Source: Methanolobus sp. UBA32
Lineage (GTDB): Archaea; Halobacteriota; Methanosarcinia; Methanosarcinales; Methanosarcinaceae
Length of the DNA stretch: 13,076 bases
NCBI GenBank assembly: GCA_002507205.1
Contig: DAZF01000039.1
Span: forward strand, 1 to 13,076
Direction: 5' to 3'
The position numbers were made by a program, and so were the translations under genes. The notes below the pieces were generated by a model. The model was not told the origin of the DNA, did no database searches, and saw only the letters and a program-made list of their open reading frames with translations. Below are positions 1 through 6,952 of the stretch, piece by piece; within the stretch, counting starts at the first letter, position 1, and each line of letters begins with the position of its first letter.

Positions 1-435
1 ATAGATAGCAGTTCAGTATGGGATGTCAGGAAAAGAATTGCTTATGTATCCCAGGATACGGATATTGGTAATGGGAAAGTAGGTGACCTTATAGATGAGA
101 TATTTTCCTTCAAGGCGAATAAGGATGTTCTTGACCATACTCAGCTTGATAAAGTAATGTCTGATCTATCTCTGGATCATTCAATTCTCAAAAAAGACTA
201 CATGAAGCTCTCAGGAGGGGAAAAGCAAAGAATTGCCCTTGTAATGGCCTTGCTGTCGGGCAAGGATATCTTTCTGCTTGATGAGGTCACAGCAGAACTT
301 GATGCAGCTTTAAAACAGAAGGTTGTAGATATTTTCTTCGGCAATCCTGACTGGACCGTACTTTCCATATCCCATGACAGGGAGTGGGAAACAAGGAATG
401 CCAGGGTCATTGATTTTTCAAGGGAGGCAAACTGA
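1..435 (+). CDS. fetA: ABC transporter ATP-binding protein, FetA/YbbL-like (5' end outside the window)
   Basis: The frame is open from base 1, so the gene starts before the window; 144 C-terminal residues are visible. Seen: a Q-loop (YVSQD, fragment residues 15-19), the ABC signature LSGGEKQR (about 70-77), Walker B (DIFLLDE, Asp94/Glu95) and the switch histidine in SISHD (His125). Walker A must lie upstream of the window. Such subunits hydrolyse ATP to drive a membrane permease. The stop codon overlaps the start of the fetB-like permease by one base (TGATG), the usual FetAB (YbbLM) arrangement. E. coli FetAB is known to promote iron export under oxidative stress; iron as substrate here is inference from family. 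The short size and missing extra C-terminal domains fit this class. ABC ATPase identity is very secure; the FetA label rests mainly on the partner gene. Confidence 0.88.
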   Translation: MDSSSVWDVRKRIAYVSQDTDIGNGKVGDLIDEIFSFKANKDVLDHTQLDKVMSDLSLDHSILKKDYMKLSGGEKQRIALVMALLSGKDIFLLDEVTAELDAALKQKVVDIFFGNPDWTVLSISHDREWETRNARVIDFSREAN

Positions 436-1226
436 TGCAGACATATGAGATTGGTATGGTAGGCCTGTTTTTTACATTTCTGCTTCTGTTCATTCCAGTC
501 CTTATAAGTTATTATCTGGATTTGAAATTAATATCATCCACGATTGAAAGTGCTATCCGGATGGTTCTTCAATTAGCTTTTGTGGGTGTTTTCCTTACAT
601 TTCTCTTTGAACTGAACAACGCATTACTGAATGTACTATGGGTGCTTATCATGGTCTTTGTAGCATCTCATACAGTACTGAAGAATGCTGAACTCAAAAC
701 CCGGTATTTTTTCCCTCTACTGGTTATTTCCCTTGCTGCCACTAACTATGCTATACTTCTCTATTTCAACAAATTCATCATAGATCTGGATGATCTCTTC
801 GATGCACGTTATTTCATACCAATTGCGGGTATGGTGCTTGGTAATTCACTCAGAGCAAATGTAGTTGGCATGGATAATTTTTGTACTGAAATCCAGAGAA
901 ACGAGAACCGGTATATGTTCCGTTTGTCAATGGGTGCTGAAAAGATGGAAGCTCTGATTCCATATTTACGTAAAAGCATCAGGGTTGCACTGAAACCCAC
1001 CATTGCAAATATGGCTACAATAGGTATCGTATTTCTTCCCGGTATGATGACGGGACAGATACTTGCCGGCGCAAGCCCTCTGGTTGCAATAGAATACCAG
1101 ATATCCATCATGATTGCTATCTATGTGACGACCATGGTGAATGTATTCCTGGGTATAATCGTACTCATACACAGGGGTTTTGATGAATATGGCATGTTCA
1201 GAAAGTATATGCTTAAAAATGTCTGA
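435..1226 (+). CDS. fetB: ABC transporter permease, FetB/YbbM (UPF0014) family
   Basis: Complete 263-residue integral membrane protein with about seven hydrophobic segments, starting with one at residues 8-28 (FFTFLLLFIPVLISYYL). It matches the UPF0014/FetB family in length and in features such as MVLGNSLRANV (about residues 133-143) and the segment ANMATIGIVFLPGMMTGQIL (about 190-209), typical of the conserved C-terminal half. It forms the membrane channel of a two-component transporter with the upstream ATPase. The start codon overlaps the ATPase stop by one base, so the two are translationally coupled. In E. coli the pair exports iron and protects against peroxide; the substrate in a methanogen is not shown by sequence. 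The gene ends 34 bp from the convergent SMR gene. Confidence 0.9.
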   Translation: MQTYEIGMVGLFFTFLLLFIPVLISYYLDLKLISSTIESAIRMVLQLAFVGVFLTFLFELNNALLNVLWVLIMVFVASHTVLKNAELKTRYFFPLLVISLAATNYAILLYFNKFIIDLDDLFDARYFIPIAGMVLGNSLRANVVGMDNFCTEIQRNENRYMFRLSMGAEKMEALIPYLRKSIRVALKPTIANMATIGIVFLPGMMTGQILAGASPLVAIEYQISIMIAIYVTTMVNVFLGIIVLIHRGFDEYGMFRKYMLKNV

Positions 1227-1260
1227 CAGAAGCTGCAAATATCATAATCACTCTCCATCG

Positions 1261-1584
1261 TTAGTTTACACTGGTGCTCAGGTGCAGCCCTATAACACCG
1301 ATGGCTATCAGTGCCAGGGATAATACTCTTGCAGCAGGCATTGGCTCGTTGAATCCAAAGTATCCTATTAAAGATATCATTGCCACTCCAAGTCCTGCCC
1401 AGATGGCATAGGCAACGCTCACATCTATCTTTTTCAGGGCAATGGTAAATGATATGAAACTGATGCCATAGAACACAAATATCAATATTGATGGCAGTGG
1501 TTTTGTAAATCCTTCGGATAGTTTCATGCATGTGGTTCCGCATATCTCGAAGACTATTGCAAATGCCAGGTAAAGGTAACTCAT
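1261..1584 (-). CDS. Small multidrug resistance (SMR) family transporter, EmrE-like
   Basis: The 107-residue protein has four hydrophobic segments, the standard size and topology of SMR transporters, which work as dimers and exchange protons for cationic drugs or related compounds. Seen: the membrane-embedded glutamate in TM1 (FEICGTTCMKLSEG, Glu13, matching Glu14 of EmrE), and the AYAIWAGLG signature with the conserved Trp in TM3. An in-frame ATG lies 14 codons upstream, but I chose the ATG at 1584 because it is preceded by a strong GGAGGAG ribosome-binding site and gives the normal SMR N-terminus (MSYLYLAFAI). The subtype (EmrE drug exporter versus Gdx/SugE guanidinium exporter) is not certain; the WAGLG and KLSEG stretches look more EmrE-like. 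It is transcribed divergently from the DUF1638 gene. The physiological substrate is unknown. Confidence 0.92.
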   Translation of the reverse strand: MSYLYLAFAIVFEICGTTCMKLSEGFTKPLPSILIFVFYGISFISFTIALKKIDVSVAYAIWAGLGVAMISLIGYFGFNEPMPAARVLSLALIAIGVIGLHLSTSVN

Positions 1585-1722
1585 ATCTCCTCCATATTCT
1601 CCAGTTTGAATAAGTATTATTGGCATTATCGGTTATTACATATCTCTTTGATATTGACAGCGTCAGATTATAATACTATCCGAATTCACCTTTTCTTATA
1701 CTTTTCAAGAGGATGTTATTTC

Positions 1723-2508
1723 ATGCCAATACTAACGTTCATTGCCTGTCGGATGTTCGAGGATGAGATTGTTCACATTGTCGAAAGTGATAGTTCCATA
1801 AACAGTTTGTTGATAATGGATAATGCAGATTGTGCTGGGTTGGTGGGTAAGCTAAAAGATGCTGGACGCGACTATAACCTGGTTACGGAAGACGGGCTTT
1901 CAGATTTTCAGAAGGATGAAGGTCTCATCCTGATTGTGGAAATGCTTGAACTGGCTTTGCATGCTAAGCCAGAAAATCTCAAAGAAGTCGTTTATGACAA
2001 AGCCCGCGCGATGTCAGAGTATTCGGATGGAATTCTTCTGTTCTACGGTTTGTGTGGAAATGTTCTTGGCAAAGTGGATACGGATCTCGCTGATCTTCCA
2101 TGTCCTGTCCGTATACTCAAAGAGGACAACGGAAATGTAATAGACGATTGTATCGGTGCTGTACTGGGTAGCAGGGCTGCATATCTGGAAAAACTGACGA
2201 GTTTTCACGGTGTTGGGACTTTCTTTATGACTCCAATGTGGGCAGCCCACTGGCGTGAAATGGTGGTGTCCGCAGGCCTGACTCCAAATCCTTATGATAT
2301 CAAACTGTCAAAGTTCGTCTTTGATTATGCAGGATACAAGAACGTGGCTAAAATGGATACGGGATTGCATTATGAGAAGCAGTTCGAGCCTATGGTGGAA
2401 GAGTTTGCAAGGCTTTTTGAGTTCAATATAATTGACATGAAGGCAGGCCCTGAACTGATGGTGAGCTGTTATGAGCAATTGAAGGAAGAAGTTCTGATGT
2501 TAGAATGA
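1723..2508 (+). CDS. DUF1638 domain-containing protein
   Basis: Soluble 261-residue protein that I recognise as DUF1638, a family common in methanogens and some bacteria, with no function I can assign. The frame is open from 1606, but the ATG at 1723 is chosen because AGAGG sits about 11 bases upstream and the protein then begins at the usual MPILTFIACRMFEDEI. Seen: cysteines at about residues 9, 37, 111, 127, 143 and 249, two of them in the motifs FYGLCGN (107-113) and DDCIGAVLGSR (141-151), and a histidine/tryptophan-rich stretch MTPMWAAHWREM. These could bind a metal or a corrinoid-type cofactor, but this is inference. A TATA-like TTATAATAC lies at about 1668-1676, 46-54 bp before the start. 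It is a single gene, convergent with the cupin gene. The N-terminal 39 codons of the longer frame look non-coding. Confidence 0.82.
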   Translation: MPILTFIACRMFEDEIVHIVESDSSINSLLIMDNADCAGLVGKLKDAGRDYNLVTEDGLSDFQKDEGLILIVEMLELALHAKPENLKEVVYDKARAMSEYSDGILLFYGLCGNVLGKVDTDLADLPCPVRILKEDNGNVIDDCIGAVLGSRAAYLEKLTSFHGVGTFFMTPMWAAHWREMVVSAGLTPNPYDIKLSKFVFDYAGYKNVAKMDTGLHYEKQFEPMVEEFARLFEFNIIDMKAGPELMVSCYEQLKEEVLMLE

Positions 2509-2548
2509 TGACTTCGAATTGAATGCAATCCAAAAAAATTTCATGAAT

Positions 2549-2872
2549 TTAATCGAGATATTCATTCCGCCGCGGGGAAAATACTTCCACAGCCACGGAA
2601 TCTTCCATTATCTCAGCACAATGTGCTATATTTGAAGGTATGTTCCATGAATCTCCGGGCATCACTTCATGCATTTGATCTCCTATGGTGAGTAGCATCT
2701 TTCCTGATACCATATAACCTGTCTGTTCATGTATGTGTTCATGCGCAGGGAGTGAACTTCCTTTTTTCAGGATGAACTCTGTCATGAGTGTTTTCTCTCC
2801 GTGGACAATTGCTTTCATCATAATTCCGGGGAGTACTTCTTTATAATTTGATTCATTGTGCTTGCTGAACAT
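2549..2872 (-). CDS. Small single-domain cupin protein
   Basis: The 107-residue protein is essentially one cupin beta-barrel. Seen: motif 1, AHEHIHEQTGYMVSGK (about residues 43-58), with the His, His and Glu expected for metal binding, and motif 2, PGDSWNIPSNIAHCAE (about 72-87), with the third His. No other domain is present. Such proteins bind a divalent metal and act as small dioxygenases, isomerases or sensors; the sequence does not say which. There is no Shine-Dalgarno sequence directly before the ATG (TTTTACATG), and an AT-rich TATA-like stretch lies about 20-30 bases upstream, so the mRNA may be nearly leaderless. It is convergent with the DUF1638 gene, with only 40 bp between the two stops. 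Confidence 0.88.
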   Translation of the reverse strand: MFSKHNESNYKEVLPGIMMKAIVHGEKTLMTEFILKKGSSLPAHEHIHEQTGYMVSGKMLLTIGDQMHEVMPGDSWNIPSNIAHCAEIMEDSVAVEVFSPRRNEYLD

Positions 2873-2966
2873 GTAAAAGGTTAATATATTCAGTAAATTT
2901 ATTCTTTTTCATTCAGAAACAGAAAATAGTGAAAGGTGATCATTTCACCCTTCATAGGAACCACAT

Positions 2967-3188
2967 TCAATGAATTGGTAATTGTACAGTTTTCCTCATT
3001 TTTTTCCATGTGGTCTCATCAGGTTTATCAAAGGATAAAGGTTCAGAGGCCCATGTTGAAAGTAACTCTACTTCAGATGTCATCGCAGGAATTTTACATT
3101 TGCAGGTTTCTTCTGGACGGTCCATTTCTTTCCACACCCTGAAATGCCTAAAACGTTGATGTGTTCTTCTTGATAATTTCCACTCCAT
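2967..3188 (-). CDS. Hypothetical small protein (doubtful ORF)
   Basis: A 73-codon frame that I do not recognise. It is rich in Lys/Arg at the N-terminus (EWKLSRRTHQRFRHFRVWK), has a CKCKIP motif near residue 30 and four tryptophans, and no hydrophobic segment. AGAGGT lies about 6 bases before the ATG, which is the best argument for translation. A 10-bp inverted repeat sits about 20 bases upstream. Codon choice looks unremarkable for this genome. It could equally be a relic of a longer gene or a chance frame; the overlapping plus-strand frame at 2936-3142 looks less likely. Confidence 0.3.
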   Translation of the reverse strand: MEWKLSRRTHQRFRHFRVWKEMDRPEETCKCKIPAMTSEVELLSTWASEPLSFDKPDETTWKKMRKTVQLPIH

Positions 3189-3445
3189 GACAATACCTCT
3201 ACTTTCTAAGATGGGATGTTATCTCATCTTTCTGGTTTTACTGTAAGGTTCTCTAGACCCGTTTTTACCTTTCTTTTTCTCACATATATAATAAACTGAT
3301 ATTAACTTCACAAGCGGCTTTAATTTTTAATGGCTTGACCAGAGAATATCTTTCAATTATTGATCGAGCTTCATCCAGTCAACAGAAAATTGGGTAGTTG
3401 TTGTTCAATGTGATTTTTCTGCCCTGTAGCAATATCCATATCCTA
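3189..3445. other. Intergenic stretch without a clear gene
   Basis: With the doubtful ORF at 2967-3188 this makes a gap of over 570 bp between the cupin and antiporter genes. It holds the hairpin at 3208-3230 and AT-rich DNA. On the minus strand, about 3265-3375, there is a 32-codon open stretch (reading LDEARSIIERYSLVKPLK and on, ending just after VNISLLYM) that has protein-like composition but no start codon. It may be a relic of a degraded gene. I see nothing else. Confidence 0.4.
3208..3230. repeat. 10-bp inverted repeat (hairpin)
   Basis: AAGATGGGAT at 3208-3217 pairs with ATCTCATCTT at 3221-3230 (nine Watson-Crick pairs and one G-T), with a three-base loop. On the plus strand it is followed by a T-rich stretch. 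On the minus strand it lies in the putative leader of the 73-codon ORF. It may be a terminator, an operator or a leader hairpin. Confidence 0.5.
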
Positions 3446-5485
3446 TCAAAGTGAACAGCTTTCGGATGAACTCTCTTCCGTATCTCCTTCCATGAATCTT
3501 CTAAGCTGGCACAGTCTCTCCGGTTTTCCTAGAATTATAAGCACATCGCCGGACAGGAGTTGTGTATCGGCCGCAGGATTCTCTATTATTACCTCATCCC
3601 GGCGGATGGCCAGTACTGTTGCTCCGTGCATGTTCCTGAGATCTATATCTTTCAGTGTACTTCCATGGAGAATACAATCATCCTTGACTTTAAAAGAGAC
3701 CACATCCACGCCCGGTAGATCATCTTTCAGGCTGAATGTTTCCTTTTTACTTTTAAGGGAGTGCTGTCTCAACATGGAATAACCGTTCGCACGTATCTCT
3801 TTTGTGAATGCATAAATGTCATCTTCAGGAACAAGGTACTTTTTAAGAAGACGGCTGAATATCTCCACCGATGTTTCATATTCCTCGGGAATGACCTCAT
3901 CGGCACCCAACTGGCTCAGATTCTTGATCTCGTTCATATATCGCGTCCTTGCGATAATATATATCTCGGGTTTCATCCTTTTAGCAACATCTATTATTGT
4001 CCTGGTGGCAATGAAATCCGAGATGCCGACAACAAGCACTCTTGCAGATTTTATATTGGCTGAATCAAGGATCACTTCATGTGTTGCGTCCCCATAGTAT
4101 ATTCTTTCTCCATTTTCTCTTTCATGGCGCACTGTCTCCGGATTTGTTTCTATTATGACATAAGGTATACCTGCGGTCTTTGCAGCATTGGAGACCGTTT
4201 TCCCGTTGAAGCCATAACCTATGATTATGACGTGATCGTTCAATTCCTCGTCTTCTTTTCTGGGGGTCATACTCTTTAAATATAATCCGTTGATAAGTAT
4301 GGGATTCTTCGTTCTTTTCAGTATCTTACGCGAGAGGTCATGTGAACCTGTCATCACAAATGGCGTAGCTGCCATAGTGACTATGGAAACCGAAAGGAAA
4401 GTCTGGTACAGACTGTCATTGAGCAACCCAAACTCCCGTCCGAAACTTGAAAGGATGAATGAGAATTCTCCTACCTGGGACAGTGTCAGTCCAGTTATAA
4501 TCACAGTTCTCAGCGGATATCCCAGTATGAATGTAACAAGCCCGGATGTAATGGATTTCAGTAAAATGACCACTGCAGCCAGTAATAGCAGGATGGTGAT
4601 GTTCTCCAGGAAAAAACTAAGATCCATCAACATTCCAATGGACACAAAAAAAAAGCTTATAAAAACATCCTTAAACGGCATCATATTGCCTATTGCCTGG
4701 TGACTGTACTCTGACTCTGATATTATCAGACCTGCCAGGAACGCTCCAAGAGCCAGCGAAAGCCCCGCTTCTGAGGTAAGCCATGCCGTTCCAAAGACGG
4801 TGAATATGATGGTCAAAAGAAAAAGTTCCCTGTTCCTGGTCTTAGCTATCCTGAAGAGCAGTGCAGGCATTACCCATCTTGCACTGATAATTACAAACAG
4901 TATGATTCCAATTCCTTTTAGGAAAAAGGTGGCAGTACTGTCACCAGAAGTGGACGGTACGCCTGCAAGGATGGGTGTCAGGAGTATCATGGGAACAATA
5001 ACTATATCCTGGAATATGAGTATACCAAGGGAAATCTTTCCGTATGGGGTAGGCATCTCTCCTTTTTCCTGAAGCAGTTTGAGCACGATAGCAGTACTGC
5101 TAAGGGATACAAGGAATCCCAGGAAAAGAGCAGTACTGGGACTGTAACCCATGTAAAGCGAAATGTAATAAACCAGTGCGGTAGTGATAATGACTTGCAG
5201 GCCCCCACCCAACAGCACGAATCTTTTGATGTCCCACAGTTCTTTGATAGACATCTCCACTCCTATTGTGAACAGCAGCAGGATTATTCCTATTTCTGCG
5301 AGTATCTCTACCTGTTCGACTTCATTGATGATACCGAGCATATGGGGCCCTGCTATCATTCCCGTCACAAGGAAACCAAGAACCGGGGATAACCTGATCC
5401 TATGGAACAGTAACAGTATCAATATCGACAATCCAAAAATAATTTCCACATCAGTGAACAATGTCATTTCCATGTTACTAGCCAT
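3446..5485 (-). CDS. CPA2-family cation/proton antiporter with RCK (TrkA-N, TrkA-C) domains, KefB-like
   Basis: The predicted protein has 679 residues. Residues 5 to about 375 form a Na+/H+-exchanger domain with some 12 hydrophobic segments, including LGFLVTGMIAGPHMLG near the start, GFLVSLSSTAIVLKLL (about 123-138), the FQDI motif at about 158 and GEFSF at about 339. Residues from about 417 form a TrkA-N Rossmann domain (HVIIIGYGFNGKTV, with an acidic residue in VIIETNPE that suggests NAD(H) binding). A TrkA-C ligand-binding domain occupies about 585-667. Proteins of this design exchange K+ or Na+ for protons across the cytoplasmic membrane, gated by nucleotide. The frame extends 43 codons further upstream, but ATG 5485 has AAGGT 5 bases before it and gives a normal N-terminus. 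It is divergent from the wHTH gene, with 76 bp between them. Which ion is carried is not visible. Confidence 0.9.
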   Translation of the reverse strand: MASNMEMTLFTDVEIIFGLSILILLLFHRIRLSPVLGFLVTGMIAGPHMLGIINEVEQVEILAEIGIILLLFTIGVEMSIKELWDIKRFVLLGGGLQVIITTALVYYISLYMGYSPSTALFLGFLVSLSSTAIVLKLLQEKGEMPTPYGKISLGILIFQDIVIVPMILLTPILAGVPSTSGDSTATFFLKGIGIILFVIISARWVMPALLFRIAKTRNRELFLLTIIFTVFGTAWLTSEAGLSLALGAFLAGLIISESEYSHQAIGNMMPFKDVFISFFFVSIGMLMDLSFFLENITILLLLAAVVILLKSITSGLVTFILGYPLRTVIITGLTLSQVGEFSFILSSFGREFGLLNDSLYQTFLSVSIVTMAATPFVMTGSHDLSRKILKRTKNPILINGLYLKSMTPRKEDEELNDHVIIIGYGFNGKTVSNAAKTAGIPYVIIETNPETVRHERENGERIYYGDATHEVILDSANIKSARVLVVGISDFIATRTIIDVAKRMKPEIYIIARTRYMNEIKNLSQLGADEVIPEEYETSVEIFSRLLKKYLVPEDDIYAFTKEIRANGYSMLRQHSLKSKKETFSLKDDLPGVDVVSFKVKDDCILHGSTLKDIDLRNMHGATVLAIRRDEVIIENPAADTQLLSGDVLIILGKPERLCQLRRFMEGDTEESSSESCSL

Positions 5486-5561
5486 TTGTACCTTAATTGA
5501 ATCGACATGATATCTAAAAAAGGTTTTGACACTTACATCGGTACCAAGGCAGGTTACCCTT
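5486..5561. promoter_or_regulatory. Divergent promoter region between antiporter and wHTH regulator
   Basis: The 76-bp gap must hold both promoters. An A/T-rich core at 5509-5524 (ATATCTAAAAAAGG on plus) is usable as a TATA element in both directions, roughly 25-40 bases from each likely transcript start. The overlap suggests the two genes compete for or share regulation. AAGGT precedes the antiporter ATG, and AGGT precedes the regulator ATG by about 8 bases. Confidence 0.45.
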
Positions 5562-5915
5562 ATGCGTTCCATGAAGATATATGAGACCAACAAGGAAAAA
5601 AGACAGGATATCACTCAGCTTCCTCCTGAAGTGGTGGTTGATGATATACTGGAATCTCTGTGTCACCAGAAGCGTTTCGATATACTAAAAGCAATTTCAA
5701 GCGGAACCAGAAGTTTCTCTGCCCTCTCAAACCTGACCGGTCTACGTGGCGGAAACCTTCTTTTCCACCTTCAGAAACTGGTCGATAAAGGCATGATCAT
5801 CCAGCGTCATGAAAGAGGAGATTACATGATAATCGGCAAGGGCTTCAAGGTCATGGAGGGAGTAAGCAGCATTTACTCCGCTCCGAATCCTTCACAGGGC
5901 GATGAAAAAAAATAA
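5562..5915 (+). CDS. Small winged helix-turn-helix transcriptional regulator (ArsR-like)
   Basis: A 117-residue protein from ATG 5562. An in-frame TTG at 5526 would add 12 codons, but AGGT about 8 bases upstream favours 5562; the ATG at 5571 is also possible. Residues from about 25 to 105 form one winged-helix domain: CHQKRFDILKAISSGTRSFSALSNLTGL gives the helices leading into the recognition helix (RGGNLLFHLQKLVDKGMI), followed by a wing (IQRHERGDYMIIGKG). No metal-binding cysteine pair is evident, so it is not a classical metal-sensing ArsR protein. It probably binds DNA as a dimer. Its position suggests that it controls the divergent antiporter, itself, or both; this is inference. The effector is unknown. 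Confidence 0.82.
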   Translation: MRSMKIYETNKEKRQDITQLPPEVVVDDILESLCHQKRFDILKAISSGTRSFSALSNLTGLRGGNLLFHLQKLVDKGMIIQRHERGDYMIIGKGFKVMEGVSSIYSAPNPSQGDEKK

Positions 5916-6000
5916 AGGATGCTTTTTAGCTATTCTTTATTCATTTCCCATTCTTTTAATATAAAAGCAATGAAATCCCCAATGCCAACTTCATACCTGT

Positions 6001-6060
6001 CACCCACAAATCTGTAAAAAAATAAAAAATGTCTTGTATGCAGTTATTTGTATGTGGGTG
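6001..6060. repeat. Imperfect inverted repeat
   Basis: CACCCACA at 6001-6008 is the exact reverse complement of TGTGGGTG at 6053-6060. Short inner matches (AAT/ATT, CTG/CAG) could extend the stem around an A-rich loop. It lies between the convergent wHTH and RGG-protein genes and may be a 3'-end structure. No transposase is nearby. Confidence 0.35.
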
Positions 6061-6175
6061 GATGATTAAGAATTTCCTGTCAATGGTCTGTGTTTGATGA
6101 AATGTGAATTTAAAAAAGGGTAGTGGACAAAGTACACAAATACTTTGCCTCTATTAAATATATTGAATACCAGAT

Positions 6176-6469
6176 CTAATATCTCTTAGGTGGTCTGTGG
6201 TTCTGGAAACATTCCCTGCAGTAAACAGGTCTGCCTTCAGTTGGCTTAAATGGTACTTCCGTTTCCTGATTGCAGTCTGCGCAGGTTGCCTTGTGCATCT
6301 CTCTTGGGCCGGTTGACCTGAAGTTTCCGCCTCCGTTTCCGCCTCTGAATCCACCGCTTCCGCCTCTGAATCCACCGCTTCCACCTCTGGAGCCTCCGTT
6401 TCCGCCTCTGAAACCGCCTTCACTTCTGTCGTTTCCGCCTCTGGATCCACTGCTTCTATTGTCTCTCAT
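6176..6469 (-). CDS. RGG-rich CxxC-x17-CxxC zinc-ribbon protein
   Basis: This 97-residue protein has two parts. Residues 1-55 are a low-complexity Gly/Arg/Ser/Phe region with five RGG motifs, three as FRGG, partly built from a 21-bp direct repeat encoding SGGFRGG. Residues 60-90 form a compact metal-binding motif: CADC, exactly 17 residues, then CREC (Cys63, 66, 84, 87). I recognise this as the CxxC-x17-CxxC domain known from Methanosarcina and relatives. RGG tails generally bind RNA, so an RNA-binding, zinc-stabilised protein is likely; a specific role is not known to me. An AAAGGAAAT ribosome-binding site precedes the ATG. It is monocistronic, with a long upstream non-coding region that may be its leader. 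A second frame (6154-6450) is a shadow of the repeats. Confidence 0.82.
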   Translation of the reverse strand: MRDNRSSGSRGGNDRSEGGFRGGNGGSRGGSGGFRGGSGGFRGGNGGGNFRSTGPREMHKATCADCNQETEVPFKPTEGRPVYCRECFQNHRPPKRY

Positions 6470-6874
6470 TTATTTAATTTCCTTTGTTGTTTTATTTGAC
6501 CTGTTAACTTCGAGTTAAGATCATCCGCATGATTCGTTCTATTTGATTCTGACCAAGTCTACAATTTTTCACGGAACAAACCCACTAATCATAGGATACA
6601 AGTGATTGTATGATTTCCTTGTTTTTTCTTTGATCGTGACGATGTAGCAGTTTCTATTGAGACGGGAACCTTTACCCCGTAATCTATACGATGCACTCTT
6701 TGCTTTAGCAATTAACCTAAAAGTAGTAGCAAATGGAATTTACCCTTTCTTAACCCGCCAGTAAGTTAACTGTCAATTACTCCAAGGATTCTTTAATATA
6801 AAAAACTATGTTTTTCGTGCTCGGATTAGAATTTCATATCCAAAAGGATTTTTCATGGTTTAAACATGTGCAAT
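6470..6874. other. Non-coding region, possible long 5' leader of the RGG protein gene
   Basis: No credible ORF is present on either strand. On the minus strand a TATA-like TTTTTTATATTAAAG at about 6791-6805 would place the transcript start near 6770, giving a leader of about 300 bases for the RGG protein. Inside it are small hairpins: 6662-6666 with 6676-6680 (ACGGG/CCCGT) and the perfect 6504-6518 repeat. Long structured leaders occur on cold-shock-type RNA-binding protein genes, but nothing here proves that. Confidence 0.4.
6504..6518. repeat. Perfect 6-bp inverted repeat with 3-base loop
   Basis: TTAACT at 6504-6509, TCG, then AGTTAA at 6513-6518. It lies 35-49 bases upstream of the RGG protein start, either an operator-like site or a leader hairpin. 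Confidence 0.4.
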
Positions 6875-6881
6875 GGATGCT

Positions 6882-6933
6882 AAAAAAATAGGATAGCATC
6901 CCTCCGAAATCTGTTGCTCTGATCGGGAGGGAT
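6882..6933 (-). terminator. Hairpin plus poly-T terminator of the pentapeptide-repeat protein gene
   Basis: On the minus strand, ATCCCTCC (6933-6926) pairs with GGAGGGAT (6905-6898), extended by two pairs past a bulge, and is followed within about 10 bases by seven T (6888-6882). It starts 20 bases after the stop of the repeat-protein gene. A second 8-bp hairpin (GGATGCTA 6875-6882 with TAGCATCC 6894-6901) overlaps it and excludes it. Confidence 0.65.
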
Positions 6934-6952
6934 CTTTACAGTAGTCTGTTTA

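Noticed and set aside
1121..1543. 140-residue minus-strand ORF spanning fetB and the SMR gene
   Set aside because: It overlaps two well-supported genes in other frames and shows no recognisable features.
6154..6450. 98-residue Glu/Ala-rich minus-strand ORF and 82-residue Pro-rich plus-strand ORF
   Set aside because: Both are shadow frames of the Gly/Arg repeat region of the RGG protein.
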